From NCBI RefSeq assembly GCF_002999335.1, contig NW_020312700.1:186001-250000 (forward strand): a DNA stretch of 64,000 nucleotides. The letters are read 5' to 3'. Positions 23,385 through 33,135 of this stretch are shown piece after piece (the stretch's first letter is position 1; each line of letters opens with the position of its first letter). This DNA is from Cyclospora cayetanensis. Its lineage: Eukaryota > Apicomplexa > Conoidasida > Eucoccidiorida > Eimeriidae. The notes under the pieces were generated by a model, which was not told the origin of the DNA, searched no databases, and saw only the letters and a list, made by a program, of their open reading frames with translations. Both the position numbers and the translations under genes were made by a program.

Positions 23385-25091
23385 GTGTCTCATGAATATT
23401 GCTCGGTGGTCTACCGGGAAATTTTGGAGAAGCAAGGGGCTTTGGAGAGGCCTCGAGCGCATTGCACCCATACCATGATAGTGGAGGTTGACCGTGGGGC
23501 AGACGACTCGAGTCTTCCCCGTTGCGCTTTACACAGCGCATGTGGAGAGCAGCAGGAGCCAGTCCTGCAGCACTTGCAACAGAGGCCGTACGGGGTCAGC
23601 TGCAGCTGTGACTGCTGTTCGTGTAGCTACAGGTGGCCGTGCCCCGACAAGGAGGAACACCAACAAAGGCGGTGTGTGTCCTCGTTAGATGGCTATCACC
23701 ATCGTACAGAGTTTAAAAAATTTCAGAAACAGCGGCACCAGCCTCAAAAGCAGCAGCATCGGCGTTCAGTACCCTTTCTGCCTTCTAGGGGAGGCCTCGG
23801 TAGGAGGAGGAACGAAGCCCTGCTCCAGAGAGTGGGGGGCGGCTACCAGCTCTACGGGCCGATCCCGTGGAATTCCCTTAAAAAAACAGAAGCTCAAACA
23901 AACACTCCCGTATGCTACAGCTGTGTGGATAAAAATTTCATAATCTGAATACTACTTCTACAGGTCTTTGATCTAGAAGGATGTGCAAGGTACTTATCAA
24001 AAACTTCATACTGAACACCAGGGTATCCGAAGCCAGATTTTGCTAGCTGAGGAATAATTGGGATTTTTGTTGATCCGATGCAGCTGGACATAAAAAAACA
24101 CGTTTCTACGCAAACAGCACAAACAGGAGCAAGAGCAGCAATAGCAGAGCCACAAAAGAGGGGTGGCTGCTCCCCATACCCTAGCAGGTGCTGCCGCAGC
24201 AGTTCCTGCACACCCTTTGTACTCAGGGGATGCCCGCAGCACACACGAGACCCCGAGAAAGAAGATAAGCGTTGCCATCACTGTATACTTAGTGGAGATG
24301 TTCCCCTTTCTAAGGGGTTCCTGGAGGCATACTCACGCGCAATGCCTCCATCAGCCAAAGCAGCAGTAACAGCAGCATCAGCTAAAACACCTGCTGTTGC
24401 GGATAAAGAGAGGCCTAACATTATTCTAAAGCCCAAAGAATATATCAGAGCAGCTACAGTCTCTGCATGCCGCTGCAATGCAACCCTTCCACGAACATTC
24501 AGGCAGCAGCAACAACAACGGCATCGCGTCACCGGAAAGCCTGCTGAGCGACCCTGGTGCTGCTCTTCAGCAACAGCCCCCCCTGTCTATTCGAAACAGA
24601 CGAAGGCGCAAACGAGGATGCAGAGGGTTTGCCCTGCAGGAGCTCCCAGAGGCTTTCTAATGAGAAACGCCCCCAGCGGGCAAACTCCCTCCGTCCTACA
24701 GGGGCACGCGAATGCCCTCGCCAGATCCCTCAAGAGCTCCCGGTCTCAACGGCAGAAAGGGTAAGAGCATGCATTCCCACTGTATACTAGCTTTCAACCC
24801 TGTTTTCTTCACTCAACGCTGAGATACCTTGAACTCTCAACTCGATAATTTCGTGGGGCGCACCTGCAGGAACTTCGGGTGCTGCCCGCGCTGCGACAGG
24901 GCTCCCCACTTGGCCCCCTGCTGTACGCAGTCTTCGTGCCCCAAGAGTGTCCTCTGGAAGTCGCCGAGATTCTGCATGGAGGAATTCTAAAGATGCAGTC
25001 GCTTCATGGGCCATATGGACGCAAATCATTTTTGGAAGCAAACTCTGATAGGGCTCCTCTTGAATCGATAGGGAGCAGCCCAAGACGGTAG
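23385..25091 (+). CDS. Unresolved plus-strand gene; last two exons supported
   Basis: The last two exons are supported: about 24571-24760, ending at a GTAAGA donor, and 24870-25091, after a CACCTGCAG acceptor. The phases agree (phase 0). Together they encode a hydrophilic segment (FETDEGANEDAEGLPCRSS) followed by a compact C-terminus (ELRVLPALRQGSPLGPLLY, then AEILHGGILKMQSLHGPYG) and stop at 25091. Upstream exons between 23385 and 24560 are probable, since several Gln/Ser-rich frames exist, but I could not join them. A minus-strand frame over 24787-25212 is also open and cannot be excluded. No family is recognised. Confidence 0.35.
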
Positions 25092-27110
25092 ACTCGTGGG
25101 GCTTGCTCCCCTTACCTTGGCTCCATACACCTATGTGGAAAGATTGGGCTGCAAAATGGCACTGCGTGAAGGCCTGAGGGGCCAGCGCAGTTTCCTTTAA
25201 GCAAGAATGCACCCAATCCGCTCAGGCCACGCAGGCTCTTATGAAAGGGTGCTTAATTTACCCTTAACTTGCTGAGGCTCTGTCTACTCGTAGCCTTCGA
25301 TCATTGTCTGTGACTCTCGTTATTTAGGCGACCCTGTGGGGGTAGGAGCAGTCAGGAAATGCCTGGCATATCTACACGTTGTCTCACCAGCACACATGGG
25401 AACTCTGCAAGCACTACTTCAGTCCATGCTGCCCTCAGTCCCACTCGCAGCCTCCAGGCTTTTAATTATGCGGTTTAGGTGCTTTTGAGCTCATTTGGCT
25501 GCAGATTAGGATAGGCTATAGAGAATGCCTGCTTCTTTTTGGTAAAGCAGCAGTTGAAAGGCTTTGTTCAGCTGTGTGGATACGAGAAGAGAGGAGCTTG
25601 ACAGTCTTTCATCCAGACAAAGTCGCGATCTTCAACGATGGCGCAAATAAATGTATATGTGCTAGCCTGTCAGTGGTCCTAAACTGAATTGGTTGAGTTC
25701 TTGCAATTTAGCGCAAGCTTCGGGTGCACTTGTTGCAAGCCTGTCGCATCCAATGCAGTTCACATTGACGCACTTCCTTTCAGCCTGTACATTTCACATA
25801 ACTTGCAGGCATTTATTTTTCGAGGCTTGCTGCGCTGTGCCCTGGAGAGCAAACAACGCAGCGGACGGACCAGCGGTCCTTCGGCGCATACGCGACCCGA
25901 GGTCACTTGGGAGACTTCAGGTACCCAGATGAAAACTGCATGAAATTTTATGCAAGAACAATAAGTAAATAGGATGTTCCCCGTAAAAGAGCCAAAAAAA
26001 AATTTTGGGAGGGGTAGGGGGCCAGGCTCCCGGTTTGTGGGGCTGTTACTCTGTTACCTGCTGACTGTTCCCCTCCTGGCAAAACACCCCTCTCTCCTCT
26101 AACTCTCTACCCATCTCGCATAAAGTGCGCAAAAGTGTCCAGATAGAGCACAAAATTGGAAGCGAGCGTCCTCGCCGCAGCAGTCAAACGTGCACGTTTT
26201 CCCTCTTAGAACATTACAGAAGCAGCTGAAAGGGGCGTCAATGATGCAATTTTCTTTTCTTCCATCCTGAGTTTCAGGCCCTTAACTCTGATATCTAGCC
26301 CTAAATTGTACTCCATCGACCCCTTAACTTCTTGGGAAAGCCCCCTTTTCCGCCTGATGGACGAACGCTTCGTCAAAGACTCACATCGCAGAGACATTCA
26401 GCCGTTACTGGGAGACGAGGGTCCCTCCCCACCCTCCTCTTCCGGTGCGGCTTTGGGGGCTTCAACCCGCGGCAGTGAGCACTCAGGGCCCCTTTTTTCT
26501 TAACTCCCCAGATTACGCGTATCAGCAGCACTGGCACGACTGAACGAGCACGGATTGGATATTGTGTTGCCGCGCAGACAAAATGCACATCTCAAGCCGC
26601 AGTACTGAGAGATACCCAGAGGACAAGCCACTTTCACACCCACAAAAATGGGCGCTGTAAGCTTTTCAGGGGCCCTCTGGAGGCCCTCTCCGAAGCACCC
26701 CTCCCACTAGCGATGGAGTCGCTGCGCCGACTTTGGAGCCGCCATTTGCCATGTTCAGAAGACCCATTCCTGCATGCGTGATATACGGGGTGCACGAACG
26801 TGCCCATGGTGTTTCCACGGCTTCATTCAGTTGAATGGTCTTGAACATGCCTTCGTTTTCTGTGTTCATGCCCCCTAAAGTCGTTTATTGTGTACATACA
26901 CCCAGAGCTGCCCACAATGCGTTTCTTTGTTCATCCCATGCTTTTGCATTCCTCTGCTCGTGTGCATGAGAAAATGTGTACACTTGAGTAAGCAACCGGC
27001 CGCTGTCTATCGGCGAAAGGGCCTCATTCTTGAAAAGCACTGCATGAGGTTTCTTTAAGGGGTGCTAAAACGATAGGGTTGAATGTTGTGTTGTCGATTG
27101 AGTGCCTCAG
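25092..27110. other. Region between the unresolved gene and the MOB1-like exons
   Basis: About 2 kb with no firmly supported exon. The first coding exon of the MOB1-like gene is expected here, because the exon at 27111 starts in mid-domain with phase 2. A plus-strand frame at 26306-26503 is a candidate but is not confirmed. Nothing else distinctive was seen. Confidence 0.35.
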
Positions 27111-28885
27111 TACCTTGCTGGCGGCCCGTGCATCTCTGGGTACGGCCCTCCTTCCACTCGCGGTGCGGCTGCCCTCCTCAATGGTCGACGTTAATGAATG
27201 GCTCGCATGCCAAGGTCTGGCAACACGATCGTTGGTGATTTCGCATCACATGGTACCTCTGTTGGTGTTGCGCTGCTCTCTGTGTTTCCAAGGACTCGCC
27301 CTCTGTGGCGGCTTGTGCATGTTTTGCTGTCTGCTGCTGCGTTACTTCACGCGACATGAAACGGCAGCGGTCTGTAGGTGAGGGTGCAGACGCGTGTCAA
27401 GGGGAAGGCGCAATTTCGCCCCAGCACTGTGGGCTCATGCATTTGCAGTGTATGACATCTTTAACGAGTCGACGGTGGTTTGGGGCTTTGTCCGAGACGT
27501 TTGCAGCTGCCGGCGCTTGACTGCGGGGGAGTGAGTCGGGAACTTTGTTGAACGCGTGCCAAGAAGCATGCTCATCGTGTGCAAAAGACAGGGCATATAG
27601 AGGAGCCGCCTGTGACGAGACAGCGCAGCCTCTCAGGGAGAGTCTGAGCACATATATACGCGCAGTGAAAGTTCCCTAAAGTCGCTTGCTAGGCTGCTGG
27701 TTATGCATACTTGGAGCATGCGCTCGCGTGCCCTGCAGGAACCCCTCTCAGAAGGCGGGGGATCCGCAGTGCGTTCGCCTGTTTCTGTTTAGTGGCTGGG
27801 GTGTCGTGTGCGTGCAGTGGTCGCATCATGCACGTGAGAATCTGCAGTCTGCGTCTGGTCTCATTCTCGCATGCGTGAGGCGGCTGTGCATCTGCCTCAG
27901 CTTCAGTTTGGTGGCTGCGACGGAGCCGTCAGCGCCTGCAAGAGATCACATTCGAGCCACCCTCAAAAAATGTCGGTCTATCCTCAAGGACCCTCGCATA
28001 TTTGCCTGCCAGCCTGGTGCGTTTGCAACATCCGAGTCTGCGCAGCATGCGTGTCTTGCTGCCGAATTTCCAGCAACAGACGGCGGAAAATGCACATGTG
28101 CTCGCAAAAATGAAAACTGACAAAAAACGCCTCACCCTCCTTGCGTGGGAGCGCGTCTGTTGTTAGGTTTGTGAAATAGACGCAGTCCCACTGGGGGAGT
28201 TGGGAGTTCTCGGGGTGCTGTGCAGGTCAGGATTTTCCGCGAAACTTTCCATCGTTTGTTTCCCACATTCTCGTACAGCTACTCCAGATGTACTGCCACA
28301 TCTACAGGCAGCACTTTGATTGGTTGCTAGAGGTAGGCCCGAAGCCTAGGTGCCCTCCCTAAGCAGCAGCGCTGCTAAGCAGCAGCGCTCTCCACCTGCC
28401 GTGCAGCCAGCGTAATGTGTGAACTGCGCCGAAGCGACAGCAGCCTCAAAAGCGTTTGTTGCCGCTTGACGCAGACAGACACAGTAGCCCACGTGAACTG
28501 CTGCTTTAAGCATGCTCTCTTCTTCGGAGCGGAGTTTCGACTTGTCAAGCTGGAAGACGTTGCGCCAATCCGGGCAAGCAGCACGCACAGTACACAGGGC
28601 CTCCGTGGGGTTTTGTTGAGGCTCTACGGCTCCAGCAACTTGGGTTTTGTAGAAAGACGCCTTGAAATGCCTTCTAGAGAAAAAGGGTGCAGGGAGCTCT
28701 CGATCCGCCAGGCATCCCTCTTTCGCCCATCCCTTCAACATGCATCCTTGGGAAACTGGGAAATGGGGGCCTTAATACCTTCCTCGCATCGGCGTCGTGG
28801 TTGCAGAGGAAATTTAGAGATGATGCGCGCAGTGCCCGAACGCTATGTAATGCATGCAGAGGAGAGATTTTCAAAGAGGCAGTGA
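27111..28885 (+). CDS. MOB1: Divergent MOB1-family kinase co-activator (5' exon not found)
   Basis: Five exons are supported: 27111-27214, 27449-27530, about 27908-28012, 28226-28332 and 28475 onward. Phases agree at all four junctions. The joined product follows the MOB1/phocein order: SLGTALLPLAVRLPSSMVDV, NEWLACQVYDIFNESTVVWG, FVRDVCSCRRLTAG, SAPARDHIRATLKKC, ILKDPRIFACQPGQDFPRNF, LLQMYCHIYRQHFDWLLE, VAHVNCCFKHALFFGAEF, LVKLEDVAPIR. MOB proteins bind and activate NDR/LATS-type kinases in mitotic exit and morphogenesis. Both zinc-ligand histidines (HIYRQHF) are present. The cysteine pair is C-x-C rather than the usual C-x4-C, and the YEYRW segment is missing. The C-terminus is ambiguous: the frame reaches a stop at 28885, or splicing after VAPIR joins a Gln-rich exon ending at 29181. 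Minus-strand frames over these exons are shadows. Confidence 0.7.
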
Positions 28886-28985
28886 CCTCCACAGCTAGCT
28901 GCTTCATGGCAATACGGTGCGAAGGGATTTGCTTGTTTGCTAATTAGGGCTTAGCCTTCCACTTCCTAGAACAAGCTCAGCGCGA

Positions 28986-29181
28986 GATCGCCGAGGCCGA
29001 AGCAGCAGAAGACACCCAGAAGCAACAACCGCAGCAGCAGCACCTGCTACACAAATTGCTGCCGCAGATGCCGCCTCAGCAGCAGCAGAAGCCGCTGCTG
29101 CAGACTCAGCAAAAACAGGGCCCTGGACTGCGCACAACACAGCATGCTGCAGGGCAGCACCCACAACCCGAGATGCAATAA
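28986..29181 (+). CDS. Possible Gln-rich last exon of the MOB1-like gene
   Basis: After an AAGCTCAG acceptor (or TTCCTAG at 28971) a plus-strand frame reads REIAEAEAAEDTQKQQPQQQ and continues Gln-rich to a TAA at 29181. It could follow exon 28475-28573 through a GC donor (CGG|GCAAGC, phase 0) or through a weaker GT donor near 28607 (phase 1). The same DNA read on the minus strand gives an Ala-rich frame, a common by-product of CAG tracts. Assignment to the MOB1-like gene is an inference. Confidence 0.35.
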
Positions 29182-29275
29182 AATGAAGCTTTGTGCAAAA
29201 TGCTGCCTCAGGAACCTTCTGGAGTCCAAGGAAGGTCTTGAGCGAGAAAGGGGCAATAGGCCTGCTCCTCACTTG

Positions 29276-29372
29276 TGTATATATGTATATATACATATAT
29301 ATACATATATGTACATATATATATACATATATATATATACGTATATATATTCGTATATATATATACGTATAT
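29276..29372. repeat. AT dinucleotide tract
   Basis: About 97 bp of TATATA/TACATA/TACGTA repeats, downstream of the MOB1-like gene. The tract is self-complementary and could form cruciforms. Frames through it (poly-Tyr/Ile) are not genes. Confidence 0.85.
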
Positions 29373-29948
29373 GCCGCATTTTCACAAAGGCCCTCTGTAG
29401 TAATGCCCAACTACTATGCAGGGGCAGAAGGAAGCACGGGGTGGGGGAGTCGGGGGAGGAGGATGCCAACAGCTGCTGCTTCACACAACACGGGATATAT
29501 ACAAGGAGGTGTCTCAGGCCTTTGCCACCTTCCCCCCTACAAAGCCGTGCAAGCAACCTTTCACTCGATAGGACCCTTTGCCGCTGCTGTTGGAACTACA
29601 AACAACACGCGAAAACTCTCGAGCTGAGGCCGACGCACAAACACACAGACATAACACATAAACACACTGCCACATCCACAGCCGGAGGTTCCGGCATCAT
29701 ACATCCTGCGTGCTCCGCTCGAGGCTCTGATTGCTCTATTCTGTCCAGAAAATAGCCCTATAGAGTTCAAGCGTAGTGAAGTCCACGTTCATAAGCCCCG
29801 CACTCACCCCTTCATTCTGCAGCACAACTGACAGCCATCCGTGAACCGTCTCATCCTCTGGCACAACTGAAGCAAAGCCAGCAATGCCCCACACCAAACC
29901 CTAATTTCTGAGCCCAACGTTTGGGGGTAGTATGGGGGTCGAAAGGAA

Positions 29949-32148
29949 TTACTTAGACGCACGTAGAGCCACGAGACCCTCTGGCTCCTTCCCCTGGTTG
30001 CTGTTGCTGCAGTCCACCAACGCCTGAAAAAGGAGGCATACGAATTACCCCTCAAACCGTAAACTTGCACCCCTTGTTGCGCTCTGACGACAAACCCGAG
30101 GCATTTGCCAGAGAACCCCCCTCTTGAGCCTTTCGTGCACACCTTTAGGCCAGCGATGAGGTGCTTCGTCAAGACAGACCGAACAAAGGAGATATCCTCC
30201 AGAGCTGGCAATCCGCAAACACACGCAGTCTGGCAACGACTCTACTCCACGAACAATAGATAAGGCGGCGGGAACTTCGAAGAACAGCAGACAGCTTCTT
30301 TTAAATGCACGATTTCGTGGATACAGCGTAAGAACTGCGTGCTGCGAACCTTCTTGCCCTTCCGGCACCAGCCGGCTGCAGCGAGTGTACATGGCCTTGG
30401 CAGTGACCAAGTCGGAGGCTGAGACGGCGCACAAGCCGCAGGCCTGAAGGCTACGTCTTTTCCCCATAAGAATTATGAGCTGCAGCCTCCCCGAAGACAA
30501 AAAATGCTGCCTTATAAAAGAGGCCAGCCGCCCCCCTAGACCCCCGCTTCCCCCTGCCTGCCTGCCCCCTGAAGAGCGATATTTTAGAGCTTTAGAGAAG
30601 CTGCCACGCGTTGAAGCTGAAGGGTAGTTAGTAGGAAGGCGCAAGCAGGACCTGCCGAGATCGATAGGTCGAGGGCGCTGGGATCCTGTTGATTTGTCAT
30701 CCCTTCTAAAGTCAACTCGTCGCTTCCTGCAGCACATCGAGTCTCGAACCCCCCTCCTGAGTTGGCTGCAACAAGGCGCTCTTAGTCTGAGGCATCAAGG
30801 GCCAGAGGGTGGCGTCCAGAGTCAAAGTGTGCAAATACCAAGTTTTCGGAGGCGTTCGAGCATCGCGAGGAGAGTCTTCACTTTGGGCAGCTCCACATTT
30901 GACTGAGCAGGGAAAAGCCCACACCCTGAACCCTTTGCACATCCACAGTTTGAATCGCCTTTCGGAGCACCTCCATCATGTGCACTTGAAGAAAGCACCG
31001 AAAAAAGCACTATTTTTGAGACACTCAGCTTTGCACGGCCAAAGCGAAAGCGCTTGGCGCGAGAGGTGTCTGAAGGCAGAGGAAGGAAATGCCAAAGGGT
31101 CAGAGTTCAAGTAAACTTTTGTTGTCGCTCGCCTTGCAGAGAGGAATATCGGGAGTTTGAGCTTCGTCCACAGCTGCGCCCTGGAGAGGCACCACTGGGC
31201 AGTCCTGCAGCACAGGGAGAAGAAGAAGCCTTTGAATTTTCAGCATCCTGTTGCATGCATGCAGCGATTCGCACGCCAACGCATAGAGTCTCCCCGTCTT
31301 TTTCTTCTGTCCCTCCCCCCTTCCCTGGCGCGTGAATCTTACTTGTGTGATCCACACATTTGCCAGTTGCAAGTCAGTGAACTCGAAGACTAAGGCCCCT
31401 TGACCATTCCGTCTGAATAAGCGCACACAGATGTGTCTTCTCACTACTCGAGTCTCTAGGAATTAGCAGCTAAAGACTGCCGACGTCGCGCCTCAGGGGT
31501 AAAGCACTTTCTTGGCTAGCCCCCTTCCCTCCTCCCTTCTCCCCCCTTCCCTCCTCCCTTCTCCCCCCTTCCCTCCTCCCTTCTCCTCCCCCCTTCCCCC
31601 TCCCTCCGCAGGCTGCTGATTTTTTCTCTCTGGCCTGCCTGCACCCCAAGCTAGAAGGTCTCTGCGGTCCAAGCCTTACGCACTTTGCCAGCTTAACAGA
31701 AATGCGACGACATGTCTGTGCCAACTTGAGGGTTGCATGCAGCTGCTTGGGGTCGATCTGGAGGGCCACTGCACCACTGCGCTTGCTTTCCAGGATCCAG
31801 CCCAGGCTAAAGACATCTGCCTGCAAAAAAGGAACGTGAACAACAACCGCATCCCTGGATCGGGAGAAGCTAGCCGATTCAGGAAGCAGTCAGACTAGGC
31901 AGTTTGCCGAGAGACTCCAAAGGGAAACGCCTTAGTCGGAGGCTGCGGGGGGCAGCTGTCGTCAAACACGGGGTCTCTGGATGTGGTGTTTCGACCATAT
32001 TAAGTTCGGCGTAAAGCTCGCAGAGCGGTTGCCTCGTGTTGAGAAACAGCTTTCTTGGCGTCAGCTTCAGGCAACAACTCCCAGGGGGGCCTCCCTTGGT
32101 CAGCCTTTGGAGGGCTGCAGTTATTCCTAACACACACGGAGCAAGCAC
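29949..32148 (-). CDS. Unresolved multi-exon minus-strand gene
   Basis: Several exons are convincing individually. 31820-31680 has a TTTTTTGCAG acceptor and GTAAGG donor (ADVFSLGWILESKRSGAVAL). The exon ending at 31343 (GALVFEFTDLQLANVWITQ) has a GTAAGA donor and is followed by one reading DCPVVPLQGAAVDEAQTPDI. Exons near 30920-30845 (SNVELPKVKTLLAMLERLRK) and 30740-30660 (SDELTLEGMTNQQDPSALDL) agree in phase 1. An exon ending at 30143 (LEDISFVRSVLTKHLIAGLK) joins the last exon 30023-29949 (ALVDCSNSNQGKEPEGLVAL, then TAA). I could not order all junctions, and the start may be at 32148 or further upstream. The product is mostly helical with no recognised domain. Some resemblance to a TFIIS-N/helical-bundle pattern is too weak to claim. 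Confidence 0.5.
31519..31606. repeat. 22-bp polypyrimidine minisatellite
   Basis: Three to four copies of a 22-bp unit, CCCCTTCCCTCCTCCCTTCTCC, begin at about 31521 and fade into irregular C/T sequence. The complement is all purine. It lies in an apparent intron of the minus-strand gene 29949-32148, where it reads as a purine tract. It could form H-DNA. Confidence 0.8.
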
Positions 32149-33135
32149 CCACAGCGGATGTGCCTCTAGACACAGACACCCCTTTACCTACCCTCGCATC
32201 CTCGCAGGCCCCTCAGAGTTGACAGAAACCTCGTACCTATCAGATGAGGCACTGCCTCGAGGCGGAGAGATGCGCTAAACTTCATTCTGGAACGAGGCTC
32301 AGAGGGGAGGAGACCTCAGTAGGGCAGCGGGGGAGGGAGGGAGGAAGGCACGGCCCCTCGAAGGGGCCCCTCAAGGGGCCCCCGCGAACGGAGTACGCGA
32401 AGCAAGGAGTGCTTCGCCGCTGTAAATGGAGCCGCGATACCAAACGAGGAAGGACCGTGTCACTACCCAAAACGTAACTCCTGCGATCTCGAATTTCAGT
32501 AGACTGCAACGCAATGTTCATGAGCTTCCACGTGCAGAAATTAAATGCATTTTCTTGGTCTGGCAGCAGGGAAACGCGCCGTTATCCCCTGGAATGAGAA
32601 GTGTACGGCCTTCCCTCCTCTGTCTTCCAGCTGGTATCACTCAGACAGCTTCCCCGTTGGCTGGGGCCCCCCCTTTGGCCATGGGCTCCACACAAGTCTC
32701 TCTCGCCTTCTCCTGTCCTTTTAGTTGGCTAAAATAAGGCTTTTTGAGCCAAATAAATCTGCATGCAGGTCATAAATACCCCAAACTCCACGGAATTCCG
32801 TTATTTCTTCCTGGCGCGCTCCCACCGACCACACCACCTTGGGGCCCCCCCTGTCCTCTCCTTCTTCTCCACGGGAAAGGAGGGAGGGAAGAAGAACGAA
32901 GGGGCCAAAGGAGGCTCCTCTCTGATCCCTTTGTGGAGGCTTCAACTGGCAAGGAGAGAAGCTCCTTCCTCCGCATGCCCTCGCAGACCTTCCCTCCCTG
33001 CTCGCATGAATGACGGACGTTTCCAGTGGATGGCGCAGATCTGAAAGCGCAGCAGAGCGTTCTGCCGCATGCCCTGCCAAGACGCGAAGCGCTTTTCTGG
33101 ATCGCAGCTTCGCGTAGTGTCTCCACGGAGCCGCG
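32149..33135. other. Divergent spacer upstream of the gamma-tubulin complex gene
   Basis: About 1 kb lies between the minus-strand gene (29949-32148) and the plus-strand gamma-tubulin complex gene. It should hold both promoters, and possibly a 5' exon of the minus-strand gene. Long minus-strand frames (32721-33303) overlap the start of the plus-strand gene and look like composition shadows. GGGGCCCC-type palindromes occur at 32350-32385 and 32838-32850. Confidence 0.4.

Noticed and set aside
28346..28741. Minus-strand 131-codon frame that reads like protein
   Set aside because: It is the complement of the MOB1-like exon at 28475 onward, whose plus-strand reading matches a known family across several phase-consistent splices.
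29276..29372. Centromere or replication-origin candidate from AT-rich sequence
   Set aside because: The tract is only about 97 bp of simple TA repeat. No further support can be seen.
28940..29410. Minus-strand Ala-rich frame (SAAAASAAAEAAS)
   Set aside because: It is the antisense reading of a CAG/CAA tract. The plus-strand reading is Gln-rich and follows an acceptor. Homopolymer frames on both strands are expected for CAG repeats.
31680..31820. Kinase-like string ADVFSLGWIL
   Set aside because: It resembles subdomain IX of protein kinases, but no other kinase motif is present and the following sequence does not fit a kinase.
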